A stretch of 33,963 bases of DNA from Clostridiales bacterium (lineage in GTDB: Bacteria > Bacillota > Clostridia > Oscillospirales > Oscillospiraceae): the NCBI GenBank assembly GCA_021201475.1, contig JAJQEV010000122.1, positions 1 through 33,963 on the forward strand, read 5' to 3'. The translations under genes were made by a program, and so were the position numbers. Shown here one piece after another: positions 7,059 through 14,197 of this stretch. Under the pieces are notes generated by a model. It was not told the origin of the DNA and ran no database searches. It saw nothing but the letters and a program-made list of their open reading frames with translations. How positions within the stretch are numbered: the stretch's first letter is position 1; every line of letters starts with the position of its first letter.

Positions 7059-7835
7059 TCACTTTGCTTGCTTCTTCGGCGCTTCCAGCCGCAGGGACTC
7101 CAGGCCGTAGCTCAGCGTCTGCACCAGCCAGGCGATGGACACCAGCACCACTGCCAGCGGCCCGACGCCATCAAACCAAAGCCCGGCCATCACCGCCGCA
7201 CACCACAACACAGGCAGCGTGATGCTCATGTTCCGGTAGGCCCGGTAGGACGAACGGTAGATGTTCGTCCGCTCTGCTTCGTCACAGGACTCGATCCACT
7301 TCTTCTGAAAATTCACATCGTAGACGCTGCCCCGCTTCTCCGGGTTCATCCGCTTGCACAGGTCCACCGTCTTCTGCTGGTATACCACTATAAACACCAG
7401 CGAAACGACCAGTCCGACCTGAGCGGCAACATGGCCCGCCCAGCTGTACAACAGCATAGTCGCCAGACCATAGAACAGCATAGTCAAAACCATGCAGACG
7501 CTGTTGATAACCAGCCCTATGGACAGCTCATGCTCCGCACGGTCCAGGACATCATCCGCTTCCCCGTCCCAGTCTTGCCAGCGGCGCTTTCCCCTGAAAT
7601 AGTAGTGCAGCGCAATCGGCACACAAACCACCAGCACAGCCCACATCAGCCAGGGGCTGACAAGCCCTAGCACCTCATGAAGGATGTCCACGAAGGTGTA
7701 ATCCGCACCGGTCTCCCATGTTGCAATCATAATTCCCGCGATGACCAGGCCGGCTGCCACACTGCACACCAAAATGAGCAGGAACTTGGGCAGCGCCTTC
7801 CGATTCTCCTGCTGAACCCTATCCTTGTTCTTCAT
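7059..7835 (-). CDS. DUF3169 family membrane protein
   Basis: A 258-aa integral membrane protein with about six hydrophobic segments, near residues 15-35, 50-70, 100-125, 128-150 and 205-250. The central cytoplasmic-type stretch DVNFQKKWIESCDEAERTN resembles the DUF3169 family, which often sits next to a small XRE regulator in Firmicutes, as here. The start is taken as the ATG at 7835 because GAGGAGG lies 6 bases upstream; the in-frame ATG at 7850 overlaps that ribosome site. It overlaps the end of the regulator gene by 17 bp, so translation is coupled. The function is unknown. Confidence 0.78.
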   Translation of the reverse strand: MKNKDRVQQENRKALPKFLLILVCSVAAGLVIAGIMIATWETGADYTFVDILHEVLGLVSPWLMWAVLVVCVPIALHYYFRGKRRWQDWDGEADDVLDRAEHELSIGLVINSVCMVLTMLFYGLATMLLYSWAGHVAAQVGLVVSLVFIVVYQQKTVDLCKRMNPEKRGSVYDVNFQKKWIESCDEAERTNIYRSSYRAYRNMSITLPVLWCAAVMAGLWFDGVGPLAVVLVSIAWLVQTLSYGLESLRLEAPKKQAK

Positions 7836-8040
7836 TGTGATCCTCCTCATAGGAAAAAATATCTTCTACGGTACAGTCACACACTTTTGCCAGCTTCAGC
7901 GCCAGGGTCACGGAGGGGGAATAGTCCCCTCGCTCAATCAGGCTGATGGTCTGGCGGGAGACCCCCGCCAGCCGCCCCAGTTCCTGCTGGTTGACGCCCA
8001 GCTTGCTGCGGTAGGTTTTCAGTTGATTATAAAGGGGCAA
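7819..8040 (-). CDS. XRE-family HTH transcriptional regulator
   Basis: A small DNA-binding regulator. The helix-turn-helix reads QQELGRLAGVSRQTISLIERG, its core being GRLAGVSRQTISLIERG, followed by YSPSVTLALKLAKVCDCTVEDIF. The start is taken as the TTG at 8040, which has AGGAG 9 bases upstream and gives a 73-aa protein of the usual length. An ATG at 8064 (81 aa) is possible, and the longer frame to 8175 would start upstream of the promoter. Three inverted repeats cover its promoter, so it very likely represses itself and the DUF3169 and DUF6440 genes. Confidence 0.88.
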   Translation of the reverse strand: MPLYNQLKTYRSKLGVNQQELGRLAGVSRQTISLIERGDYSPSVTLALKLAKVCDCTVEDIFSYEEDHNEEQG

Positions 8041-8081
8041 CTGGCTCGTCTCCTTTCTGCGCATCGCGCGCTGCGCAGCAG

Positions 8082-8103
8082 TTTGACAACTTTTGTTGTC
8101 AAA
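8082..8103. promoter_or_regulatory. Operator copy A for the XRE regulator
   Basis: TTGACAA-N6-TTGTCAA at 8083-8102, extended to a perfect 9+4+9 palindrome at 8082-8103. It lies just downstream of the -10 element, at the predicted transcription start of the minus-strand operon. Confidence 0.75.
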
Positions 8104-8106
8104 CTC

Positions 8107-8135
8107 AGTATAGCATTGACAACTTTCCTTGTCAA
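8107..8135 (-). promoter_or_regulatory. Sigma-A promoter of the XRE-DUF3169-DUF6440 operon
   Basis: Read on the minus strand, TTGACA (8135-8130) and TATACT (8112-8107) are separated by 17 bases. Operator copy B overlaps the -35 and spacer, and copy A covers the start region. This is the layout of a repressed promoter. Confidence 0.8.
8116..8135. promoter_or_regulatory. Operator copy B for the XRE regulator
   Basis: TTGACAA at 8116-8122 and TTGTCAA at 8129-8135, a 7+6+7 inverted repeat identical in arms and spacing to copy A. It overlaps the -35 element. Confidence 0.75.
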
Positions 8136-8151
8136 CCCTATTTCTCAAATT

Positions 8152-8170
8152 TTGACAAAAAAAGTTGTCA
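8152..8170. promoter_or_regulatory. Operator copy C for the XRE regulator
   Basis: TTGACAA at 8152-8158 and TTGTCA at 8165-8170, again with a 6-base spacer and one terminal mismatch. It lies upstream of the -35 element. Centre-to-centre distances among the three copies are about 33 and 36 bp, roughly three helical turns, which favours cooperative binding. Confidence 0.7.
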
Positions 8171-8272
8171 TTCAAAGGCCGTTCCCCTTTCCTCCCCGGG
8201 TTCTGCCAAATTGCCGCCGAATCTCCGCGCCCCCACCAAAAGAAGCCGGAATCGGCACGACAGGATTCCCCT

Positions 8273-8299
8273 TTGAAATCGGACGAGCTACTTTATAAT
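8273..8299 (+). promoter_or_regulatory. Promoter of the DUF6514 gene
   Basis: A perfect TATAAT lies at 8294-8299, and TTGAAA at 8273-8278 is the best upstream element. The 15-base spacer is short, so the -35 assignment is uncertain. Confidence 0.55.
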
Positions 8300-8333
8300 G
8301 AATGGTATCCCATACTGAATCGGAGGTTTTACC

Positions 8334-8627
8334 ATGAAAGAACTGTTTGCTGCGGAGCGCACCCTGACTGCGGGAGACGGCCGCCCGGAAATGCTGCTCT
8401 ACTCCGTCCTGGTGGACAATGTGGAGCAGGGGGCCGAGGAGGAGTTTTGCGAGAGCTACGGCGTTCAAGTCATCCGCCGTGGGACAGCGGGCAAGGAGAT
8501 CAGCGCCGTCCCCAACATCACCACCAGCACCAGGGTCATTGACGAATTGATGGAGCAGCTGATTTCCGGGCTGGTAACCCCCTCCAGCCTGAAAAACATA
8601 GTGAATGACTGGCTGGCGGCACGGTAA
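8334..8627 (+). CDS. DUF6514 family protein
   Basis: A 97-aa soluble protein of unknown function. It starts MKELFAAERTL, contains YSVLVD near residues 23-28 and the segment YGVQVIRRG, and ends in a helix-rich stretch (VIDELMEQLISGLVTPSSL). These features fit the DUF6514 family of Clostridia. GGAGG lies 7 bases before the ATG. It has its own promoter and a strong hairpin after the stop, so it is a single-gene unit divergent from the XRE operon. Confidence 0.72.
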   Translation: MKELFAAERTLTAGDGRPEMLLYSVLVDNVEQGAEEEFCESYGVQVIRRGTAGKEISAVPNITTSTRVIDELMEQLISGLVTPSSLKNIVNDWLAAR

Positions 8628-8629
8628 TC

Positions 8630-8675
8630 AGGAGGCTGACCAGGCATTGGTCAGCCTCCTCTTGCGTGCTTCTTT
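8630..8675 (+). terminator. Terminator after the DUF6514 gene
   Basis: A perfect 13-bp stem (8630-8642 with 8648-8660) has a 5-base loop. The trailing sequence is CTTGCGTGCTTCTTT, T-rich but not a clean run. Confidence 0.72.
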
Positions 8676-8695
8676 AATGTAAATCTACACAAGTC

Positions 8696-8724
8696 TTTAC
8701 AATTCTGTGCAAAAATGTTATGAT
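8696..8724 (+). promoter_or_regulatory. Sigma-A promoter of the RadC-like gene
   Basis: TTTACA at 8696-8701 and TATGAT at 8719-8724 are separated by 17 bases. The predicted start is near 8731, exactly where the structured leader begins. Confidence 0.65.
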
Positions 8725-8731
8725 TGCCATA

Positions 8732-8799
8732 GCGCGAGCGCCTGGGGTAATACGCCAAACGAATACGACGGGCTTCTCTGGCGGACGCGCGTTTTTCTC
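8732..8799 (+). ncRNA. Compact structured leader RNA ending in a terminator-like hairpin
   Basis: GCGCG (8732-8736) and CGCC (8739-8742) pair with GGCG (8780-8783) and CGCGC (8786-8790) across a purine-rich internal loop, and GTTTTTCTC follows at once. The closed loop of about 37 bases holds smaller possible pairings (GCC at 8754-8756 with GGC at 8771-8773, enclosing CG-AAUA-CG). It begins at the predicted transcription start and ends about 27 bases before the RadC-like start. This resembles an attenuator or riboswitch-like leader, or a short terminated RNA. No known riboswitch class was recognised. Confidence 0.5.
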
Positions 8800-8825
8800 A
8801 CAAGCCGACCGAAGGGAGGGAGTTC

Positions 8826-9521
8826 ATGCCGCCAAAGAAAAGGATTCCCAGCAATCTTCACGTAAATCACCGCAGCCGTATGTGGGAACGGTTCAAGCAG
8901 ACCGGCGCAGTCGGCTTCACCGATCATCAGTTGCTGGAAATGCTGCTGTTTTTCAGCATTCCCCGCCGTGATACCAATCCGTTGGCCCATATGTTGTTGT
9001 ATCGATTCGGTAAGCTGTCCGAGGTGCTACACGCTCAAAGCGAGAATTTGCAGGAGGTGCAGGGCGTTGGCGCCAGCACAGCCAATTTGATTGCTCTCCT
9101 GCCAGCGTTGGAGCAGTATTATTGGCAGGCGCCTCAACGCGCACAGATACAGCTTCGCAGTCATAAGCAGGCTTTGGCTTACCTTTCCCAACTTATGGAA
9201 ATGGCCTCCTCAAATGAGTGCTATTTGGTACTGCTGGATGCGCGCTACTGTGTGGAAAGGTATCTCCTGCTTTCGAACGCAGGCTTCACTTGGGATGACA
9301 GCTTTTTCCCAAATATCGTCAATGCGATTCAGCGCGGTAAAACCACCTATGCAATTCTTGCCGGATATCATGCAGACGGTTCAGCCGTCCCTAATTTGGA
9401 CGATCAAATGTCCATGAAGCGAATCATTCGGCTGTTGAGCGCCATGGACATTCGCCTGCTGGACTATGTGGGCTTCAACAAAACACAGCACTTTTCTATG
9501 CGCCGCGCCGGGATGCTGTGA
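8826..9521 (+). CDS. RadC-like protein with eroded JAMM metal site
   Basis: The 231-aa protein matches RadC (UPF0758/JAB) in layout. The N-terminal part has FTDHQLLEMLLFFSIPRRDTN near residues 31-51 and a helix-hairpin-helix VQGVGASTANLIAL near 78-91. The C-terminal JAB-like domain ends with MDIRLLDYVGF near 207-217. Intact RadC proteins carry HxHPSG...SxxD for a metal. Here the segment is AGYHADGSAVPNLDD (179-193): one His and the Asp remain, but the first His and the conserved Ser are gone. It is therefore probably catalytically dead and may act in DNA binding or regulation. AGGGAGGG precedes the ATG. It stands alone behind a structured leader. Confidence 0.85.
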   Translation: MPPKKRIPSNLHVNHRSRMWERFKQTGAVGFTDHQLLEMLLFFSIPRRDTNPLAHMLLYRFGKLSEVLHAQSENLQEVQGVGASTANLIALLPALEQYYWQAPQRAQIQLRSHKQALAYLSQLMEMASSNECYLVLLDARYCVERYLLLSNAGFTWDDSFFPNIVNAIQRGKTTYAILAGYHADGSAVPNLDDQMSMKRIIRLLSAMDIRLLDYVGFNKTQHFSMRRAGML

Positions 9522-9662
9522 ATTCTGTTGTTCCATCCAATATGTTATATCGTTTACAAACCGCCCGAAGACTGCCCTCTCCTGCCAGATAGGACTGTAC
9601 CGCTGCCAACTTTAACTCTGCGCTGTATATCCCCGTTCTTATACCTTCCTCTTGCCATTATA

Positions 9663-9724
9663 ATAGTCCCCTTACTGTAGTCTCGAAATTTTTCTTTTTC
9701 GAGTGTCTACTCTAAGGGGACTAT
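9663..9724. repeat. 62-bp imperfect inverted repeat
   Basis: ATAGTCCCCTTA (9663-9674) is exactly complementary to 9713-9724. Inside lies a second stem, CTCGAAA with TTTCGAG. The whole forms a long cruciform-capable hairpin in a gene-free stretch. It lacks a T run, so it looks more like a tiny mobile repeat than a terminator. The 9522-9662 stretch before it holds no gene or signal that I can support. Confidence 0.6.
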
Positions 9725-9776
9725 ATCACTTGTCTGTGGGATTTCGGCTAAGTCAATTTATAAATCTCGCCAAAAA

Positions 9777-9846
9777 TCCCCTCAGGGGAAGGAGAAGCCC
9801 CTGAGGGGAAGCGCCAGGAAACTGTGGAAAGCAAAGCTTTCCACAG
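9777..9846. repeat. Tandem pair of perfect hairpins
   Basis: The first hairpin pairs 9777-9788 with 9798-9809 (12 bp; each arm is itself nearly palindromic, CCCCTCAGGGG). The second pairs CTGTGGAAAGC (9822-9832) with 9836-9846 (11 bp, loop AAA). They lie directly upstream of the first copy of the inverted-repeat element and may be REP-type repeats. Confidence 0.65.
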
Positions 9847-9857
9847 GAGGGAACCTA

Positions 9858-10147
9858 GGGAACCTCTGAATAAATGAACGAGAGCGAATTGCGAGGAAAT
9901 TTGCGTCAGTAAAAGGCGCAAAATTGCAGGAATCCTGACGGATTTCAAGATTTTGCAACGCATTTATGGCGGAAATTTACCACAAGGCGCCGAAGTGCAT
10001 TTGTTCAGAGGTTCCTTAGCAAAATCCTGAGCCAGCTATGCTGGCGAAGCCACTTTGAACCGAAGTGATTTGTGCATCTTTCGCTCTACTTATTCAATGG
10101 CAGAAATTTACCGCAAGGCGCCGAAGTTGATTTGTTCAGAGGTTCCC
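9858..10147. mobile_element. Inverted-repeat element (MITE-like), copy 1, composite or rearranged
   Basis: The left end is GGGAACCTCTGAATAAATG at 9858, preceded by TA. A right end (CATTTGTTCAGAGGTTCC) occurs at about 9998-10015, giving a deleted 158-bp form. The sequence then continues with the interior and a second right end (TTTGTTCAGAGGTTCCC) finishing at 10147. The first part matches copy 2 but lacks most of its centre. It is therefore a deletion derivative followed by the right third of another copy. No coding capacity is seen. It ends 6 bp after the MATE gene stop on the minus strand. Confidence 0.75.
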
Positions 10148-10153
10148 CAGTTA

Positions 10154-11536
10154 TTACTCAGTCAGTAACTTGCGGGTTTTCCACTTGCCACTGCAATAGT
10201 ATGCGATGCATACAATAGCCGGCAGGATGCGAGAGCAGGCTACGCCCCAGAACAGCCCTACATAGCCCATGCTGAACACATAGACGAACAGCATACTCAA
10301 GCCTACCTTGCAGACAACACCATCCAGAATGCCAATGGCAAATCCAAGGGAAACGAATCCGCAGCCAGTCACCATAGCCTGGAACGCGCCCACAGTGGCA
10401 GAGGCAAAGAAGTGTAGAATCATAATGCGCAGATAAACGGCCCCCAAAGCCTCCACTTCCGGATCTGTTGTGAAAATGCCGAATATCTGCTGAGGGAAAA
10501 ACGCACACAACAGAGAGATAATTACTGCGCACACAAGAGTTGCCGCAAAGGTATTCATTGTCACTTTCCCTGCTCGGTCCGTCTTTTTTGCCCCCAGATT
10601 TTGACCTATCATAGCAGAGGACGCAGTATCTACGCCCTGAATGAAGACCTCTAGGAACTTCTGAAGTTTATTTCCGATTCCGTTTGTAGTAGAAACGATT
10701 TCTCCATAGGAATTGGCCGTAGCATTAATCCACAGCATGGAAAGACGAACCAATAGGCTGCGTATCACCTGAGGAATACCCAGTTTAATCAACACCCACA
10801 GAATTTGCCGATCCATTCTGAAATAAGATAACTTTAACTCAAAGTCAAACTTATCCTTGTGCCTCCACATGAAATAAAAAGCCGCAATAAAGGAGCCCAG
10901 CTGGGAGGCAACGGTGGCAATGGCAGTGCCGGCAGCTTCCAATGGAATAACAGCCACCAAAAGCAAATCCAAAACAATATTAATAGACGCGGCCACCAAA
11001 ATAAAAATCAGAGGACTCCTACTCTCCCCCATACCCCGAAGCACACCGCAAACAGCGTTATAGCCAAAAATACAGGGTATGCCAATGGCAGTGATAATCA
11101 TATATTGTACGGCTTGGTCAAATCCTTCCTCCGGACAATTCAGCAAATTCAGAATAGGACTGCAAAATACGATGGTTATCGCCATCAGCGCTATTGAGAG
11201 CAGCATCATAAAGGTCAACAGTGTGCCAATGGTATCTTTTACCTTCTTCTCGTGCCCAGAGCCAACCAGCTGAGCGATGTAAATCTGCCCGGCTGTGGAA
11301 AAACCGATGGCCACCGGTGTAATCAAATCAGCGATTTCCCCGCCGGTATTGACACCGATGGTACCAGCGTTGCCTACGAACTGTCCAATTACCACCAGGT
11401 CGACCATGGAGTAGAGCTGCTGCACCAAATCAGCCAGCACGATGGGAACGGCGAAGGTCAACAATGTACGCATGATTGGGCCTTCGGTCAGATTCGTACC
11501 CACATTATCCCTTGATTTTGCTTTTACTACATTCAT
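10154..11536 (-). CDS. MATE-family efflux transporter
   Basis: This 460-aa protein is a predicted 12-helix multidrug/toxin exporter driven by a sodium or proton gradient. The N-terminus LTEGPIMRTLLTFAVPIVLADLVQQLYSMVDLVVIGQFVG is a typical MATE start, here residues about 16-55, with core segments PIVLADLVQQLYSMVD and GVLRGMGESRSPL near residues 164-176. GAGGTG lies 6 bases before the ATG. It follows the LysR gene by about 207 bp on the same strand, with no clear promoter seen in that gap. It may protect the cell from compounds handled by the neighbouring hydrolase cluster, which is inference. Confidence 0.92.
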   Translation of the reverse strand: MNVVKAKSRDNVGTNLTEGPIMRTLLTFAVPIVLADLVQQLYSMVDLVVIGQFVGNAGTIGVNTGGEIADLITPVAIGFSTAGQIYIAQLVGSGHEKKVKDTIGTLLTFMMLLSIALMAITIVFCSPILNLLNCPEEGFDQAVQYMIITAIGIPCIFGYNAVCGVLRGMGESRSPLIFILVAASINIVLDLLLVAVIPLEAAGTAIATVASQLGSFIAAFYFMWRHKDKFDFELKLSYFRMDRQILWVLIKLGIPQVIRSLLVRLSMLWINATANSYGEIVSTTNGIGNKLQKFLEVFIQGVDTASSAMIGQNLGAKKTDRAGKVTMNTFAATLVCAVIISLLCAFFPQQIFGIFTTDPEVEALGAVYLRIMILHFFASATVGAFQAMVTGCGFVSLGFAIGILDGVVCKVGLSMLFVYVFSMGYVGLFWGVACSRILPAIVCIAYYCSGKWKTRKLLTE

Positions 11537-11743
11537 TATTTCACCTCAAAATTTCTGTACTCATTTCTGAACATCGCTTGCCTGGATACCAGTGTGACAA
11601 CATACATGAGTAATGCGATTTTCTGTTAGCCAAGAAGCATTGTTTTTCTAAAGACTGCCATAACAAAGTCTATCCTCAATATTGGCCAACGTTTGAAACA
11701 ACTAATCAATAGACAAAGGATCGGTCAGGCACCAGAGTCATGC

Positions 11744-12667
11744 TCAGAACCCTTTTGCAGATTCCCCCTTTCCTTCCCCCAAACGAGGGAAGCTTTCTGT
11801 CTTAACATAGTTTAAAAACTTCTGTTGCACAGCAGTTAATTTTCTGCCCCGCAAATACACCAGGTTGATATACACAAACGCTTTGGGCTCCAAATCTAAC
11901 GCAACCGTATTGTAGTCCCAAATGTCAACATAATTATTCTTAAAAAGCAATGTCACGCCAATTCCTTTGTTCATCATATTGAATATCTGCTGCTTACTGC
12001 CATGCAACATAATATCCGGTTCAAATCCCGCATTGTGACAAAGCATCATGGTCAACTTGGAGGTAAGGCTGGAATCCTCTGTCATAAAGAACGGTTCGTT
12101 TTTTAGCTGTTCGATGCGCACCACATCCTGTCTTGCAAGCGGATGCTGCCGGGGCAGAAAGACCTTGATATTATCCTCAGCAAAGGGAATCCTGATAAAA
12201 TCCTCATCTGAGTCTGCGGTCAGCTCCCGCATGAAGGCAAAGTCACACAGCTCATTCTGTAGCAGCTTTAACAAGTCGTCAGACTCATTCCAATACATCT
12301 TAACATAAACATCTGGCATAACAAGCTGAAAATCAGAAATCATATCCGCAATGCCCACGTCATCCTGTTTGGAAAACGTTCCAATGATTATCCTGTGCTT
12401 TTCCGCTTCCAGTTGCTCCGTTATCTTTGTCAGGTACTTCTCCTGCAGCGCCAGGACTTCCTTTGCGTAAGGCAACAGCATTAATCCGTAGTTTGTCAAT
12501 GTCACCTTTCGCGTAGAGCGTTGAAACAGGACAACGCCAAGTTCCTTCTCCATCTCTTTAATGTGGCGGGACAGCGTAGATTGAGAAATGAACAGCTCTT
12601 CTGCGGATTCCAAAAAATTACATTTTTCCGCTAAAGTGACAAACTCATACAGGGTTTCTATTTTCAC
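11744..12667 (-). CDS. LysR-family transcriptional regulator
   Basis: A typical 307-aa LysR regulator. The N-terminal winged helix-turn-helix spans residues about 3-60 (CNFLESAEELFISQSTLSRH, then LFQRSTRKVTLT). The effector-binding domain follows, with FAEDNIKVFLPRQHPLA near 165-181. The start is taken as the GTG at 12667 because AAGGTGA sits at a proper distance and the protein then begins MKIETLYEFVTLAEK; another GTG lies 9 bases upstream. It stands at the end of the ABC-hydrolase cluster and before the MATE gene, all on one strand. It is the likely regulator of one or both, perhaps responding to the cluster substrate. Confidence 0.93.
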   Translation of the reverse strand: MKIETLYEFVTLAEKCNFLESAEELFISQSTLSRHIKEMEKELGVVLFQRSTRKVTLTNYGLMLLPYAKEVLALQEKYLTKITEQLEAEKHRIIIGTFSKQDDVGIADMISDFQLVMPDVYVKMYWNESDDLLKLLQNELCDFAFMRELTADSDEDFIRIPFAEDNIKVFLPRQHPLARQDVVRIEQLKNEPFFMTEDSSLTSKLTMMLCHNAGFEPDIMLHGSKQQIFNMMNKGIGVTLLFKNNYVDIWDYNTVALDLEPKAFVYINLVYLRGRKLTAVQQKFLNYVKTESFPRLGEGKGESAKGF

Positions 12668-12781
12668 TCCGTTCACCTTCGTCCTTATTATGCCCCTGAA
12701 AAACTCTAACCGTCATTCCTTGCAACGCCCAACCGTTCTTTGCAGCAAAAAATGCGTTTCAACTATTCAAAATATTAGAAA

Positions 12782-12810
12782 ATATTAAAAATAATCCTGA
12801 AAGGCATCAA
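12782..12810 (-). promoter_or_regulatory. Candidate promoter of the LysR gene
   Basis: Read on the minus strand, TTGATG (12810-12805) and TAATAT (12787-12782) are 17 bases apart in an AT-rich 220-bp gap between the YdjC-like gene and the LysR gene. It would give a leader of about 105 bases. Confidence 0.42.
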
Positions 12811-12888
12811 AATCTCTTATAATTATATCATAAAACATATATGGAATCAAGTGTCAGTAGCGGAGCGCATGTTATTGCTATATGGCTC

Positions 12889-13845
12889 TCACACAACTGC
12901 AAGGTCGCTGCCGATGCACTTTAAGTGGTTTTGATATTCCTGTGAACCATATAGTGCATCGCGTTGATTTACCAATTCTATATGCTGTTCCAGAAGCCAG
13001 TCATGCAACTCCTGTGAACAGAGGGTATGTACATCAATGATACGAACTCTGGACAGAATATATGTGTATCCGCCACAATAGGTCATGTAATCATCCACAA
13101 ACCCGGGATGGAAGGCAAGCTGTGCGCACTTATGTCCCATAATATGATCCCCATCGCACCGGAATCCTGCCATGGGATCGTATTGCTCCCGCTCTCCGGA
13201 TCTGGGCGCGTCATCCATATGTTTGTTTGTACCGTTCCCCTGAAACGGCATATAAATATCCAAGTCTGCGTACTCAGGCAGGCAGGGTGTCACATCATTA
13301 TTGTGAAACCCCTTGCTGCTACCACCGCCAGGGCCTTTTGTAAACCAGCCGGACTTCATACCAAACTCATCCGCCACCTGTTTTTTGGCCAGGTCAATTT
13401 TCGTAGGGTTCTTGGGCAAAAAAACACCGTAGGTATCCGGCGCGTGGCCCAGAATCTCAATACAACGCATAATTTCAGCACGAAACTCCTTAACCGCTTC
13501 CTCATAATCAACAGAGTTTTTGGTTTCGTCCAGCTCCGCTTTGGTGCGGGGCTTCCGCCAACCACCGTGATACTCTGCGTCCGTAACGGCCCATTTAAAA
13601 TGCCCCTCCTCATCTAGCAGGGAAGGGACCTCCTCCGGAGACAGCACAGGACTTCCCCAGTGATGGGCATGCCAGCCTACACTGATCCAGGGCCGCTCCT
13701 TGAGTTGTTTCAGGGCATCCACGGTACCAGGACAATCCAGCATGACGTCTGCGTGAGTGATTACTCCTTCGTCAATCGCCTTAAATACCCCAAGGTTCCC
13801 CACATTGGAAAAGCCAACGTCGTCTGCTCGCAAAATTAATTTCAT
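12889..13845 (-). CDS. YdjC/ChbG-like carbohydrate deacetylase family protein, incomplete metal site
   Basis: The 318-aa protein starts MKLILRADDVGFSNVGNLG, matching the ADD(F/V)G opening of the YdjC/ChbG family, which removes N-acetyl groups from oligosaccharides. Asp8/Asp9, the cluster His59, His61 and His62 (GWHAHHWGSP), and His242 in FHPG are present. The family motif HxDxHxH, which supplies a metal ligand in mid-protein, is not visible; the equivalent place near 134-142 reads HAPDTYGVF. The activity may therefore differ. It lies 4 bp after a short ORF and is the last gene of the ABC-hydrolase cluster. Its start lacks a strong ribosome site, suggesting translational coupling. Confidence 0.72.
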   Translation of the reverse strand: MKLILRADDVGFSNVGNLGVFKAIDEGVITHADVMLDCPGTVDALKQLKERPWISVGWHAHHWGSPVLSPEEVPSLLDEEGHFKWAVTDAEYHGGWRKPRTKAELDETKNSVDYEEAVKEFRAEIMRCIEILGHAPDTYGVFLPKNPTKIDLAKKQVADEFGMKSGWFTKGPGGGSSKGFHNNDVTPCLPEYADLDIYMPFQGNGTNKHMDDAPRSGEREQYDPMAGFRCDGDHIMGHKCAQLAFHPGFVDDYMTYCGGYTYILSRVRIIDVHTLCSQELHDWLLEQHIELVNQRDALYGSQEYQNHLKCIGSDLAVV

Positions 13846-13849
13846 CCGC

Positions 13850-14158
13850 TTAATCTAATCCTTTCAATAGAATCCCTAAACTGTGCACAGCATCCTGTAG
13901 TGTTGACAGCCGGTTGACGCTGTCGGACAGGACGGCGTAATTTGTAATATACCCGCTCCCATCGGGCATCGCACGATAGCCATACTTCACCTTGTCATAC
14001 CCCTCCGGCCGGAACGGGTCAGGGCATCGATCCAGGGGCAGGGCGTCTTCGGACGACATGGCCAAGACCGGCAGCCGACTGTACAGGGGTTCGGCCCACG
14101 GAGGGGTAATTGTAATCGTATTTGCCTGCCACACGGAGCTTCTTTTCAGTCCCGTCAA
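13850..14158 (-). pseudogene. Short ORF resembling the N-terminal part of a phloretin/DAPG-hydrolase-family protein
   Basis: The clear part reads TPPWAEPLYSRLPVLAM, then CPDPFRPEGYDKVKYGY, then MPDGSGYITNY, and ends at about residue 102. Proline-rich PPWAEP, EGYxxVxxGY and PDGSGY segments recall the N-terminal third of DAPG/phloretin hydrolases, which cut aromatic-ketone C-C bonds with a zinc site further downstream. That downstream part is absent: after NYAVL the sequence diverges and stops. No strong start is visible; a TTG at 14158 or a GTG at about 14134 is possible. It is probably a truncated gene, though a genuine small protein coupled to the next gene cannot be excluded. Confidence 0.4.
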
Positions 14159-14197
14159 TCCGGAAATCGAGTATAACCGTACTTGCAGCCTTGTTTT

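Noticed and set aside
9522-10153. An insertion sequence or prophage attachment region near the hairpins.
   Set aside because: There is no transposase or integrase frame and no tRNA. Only short inverted repeats and the non-coding element are present.
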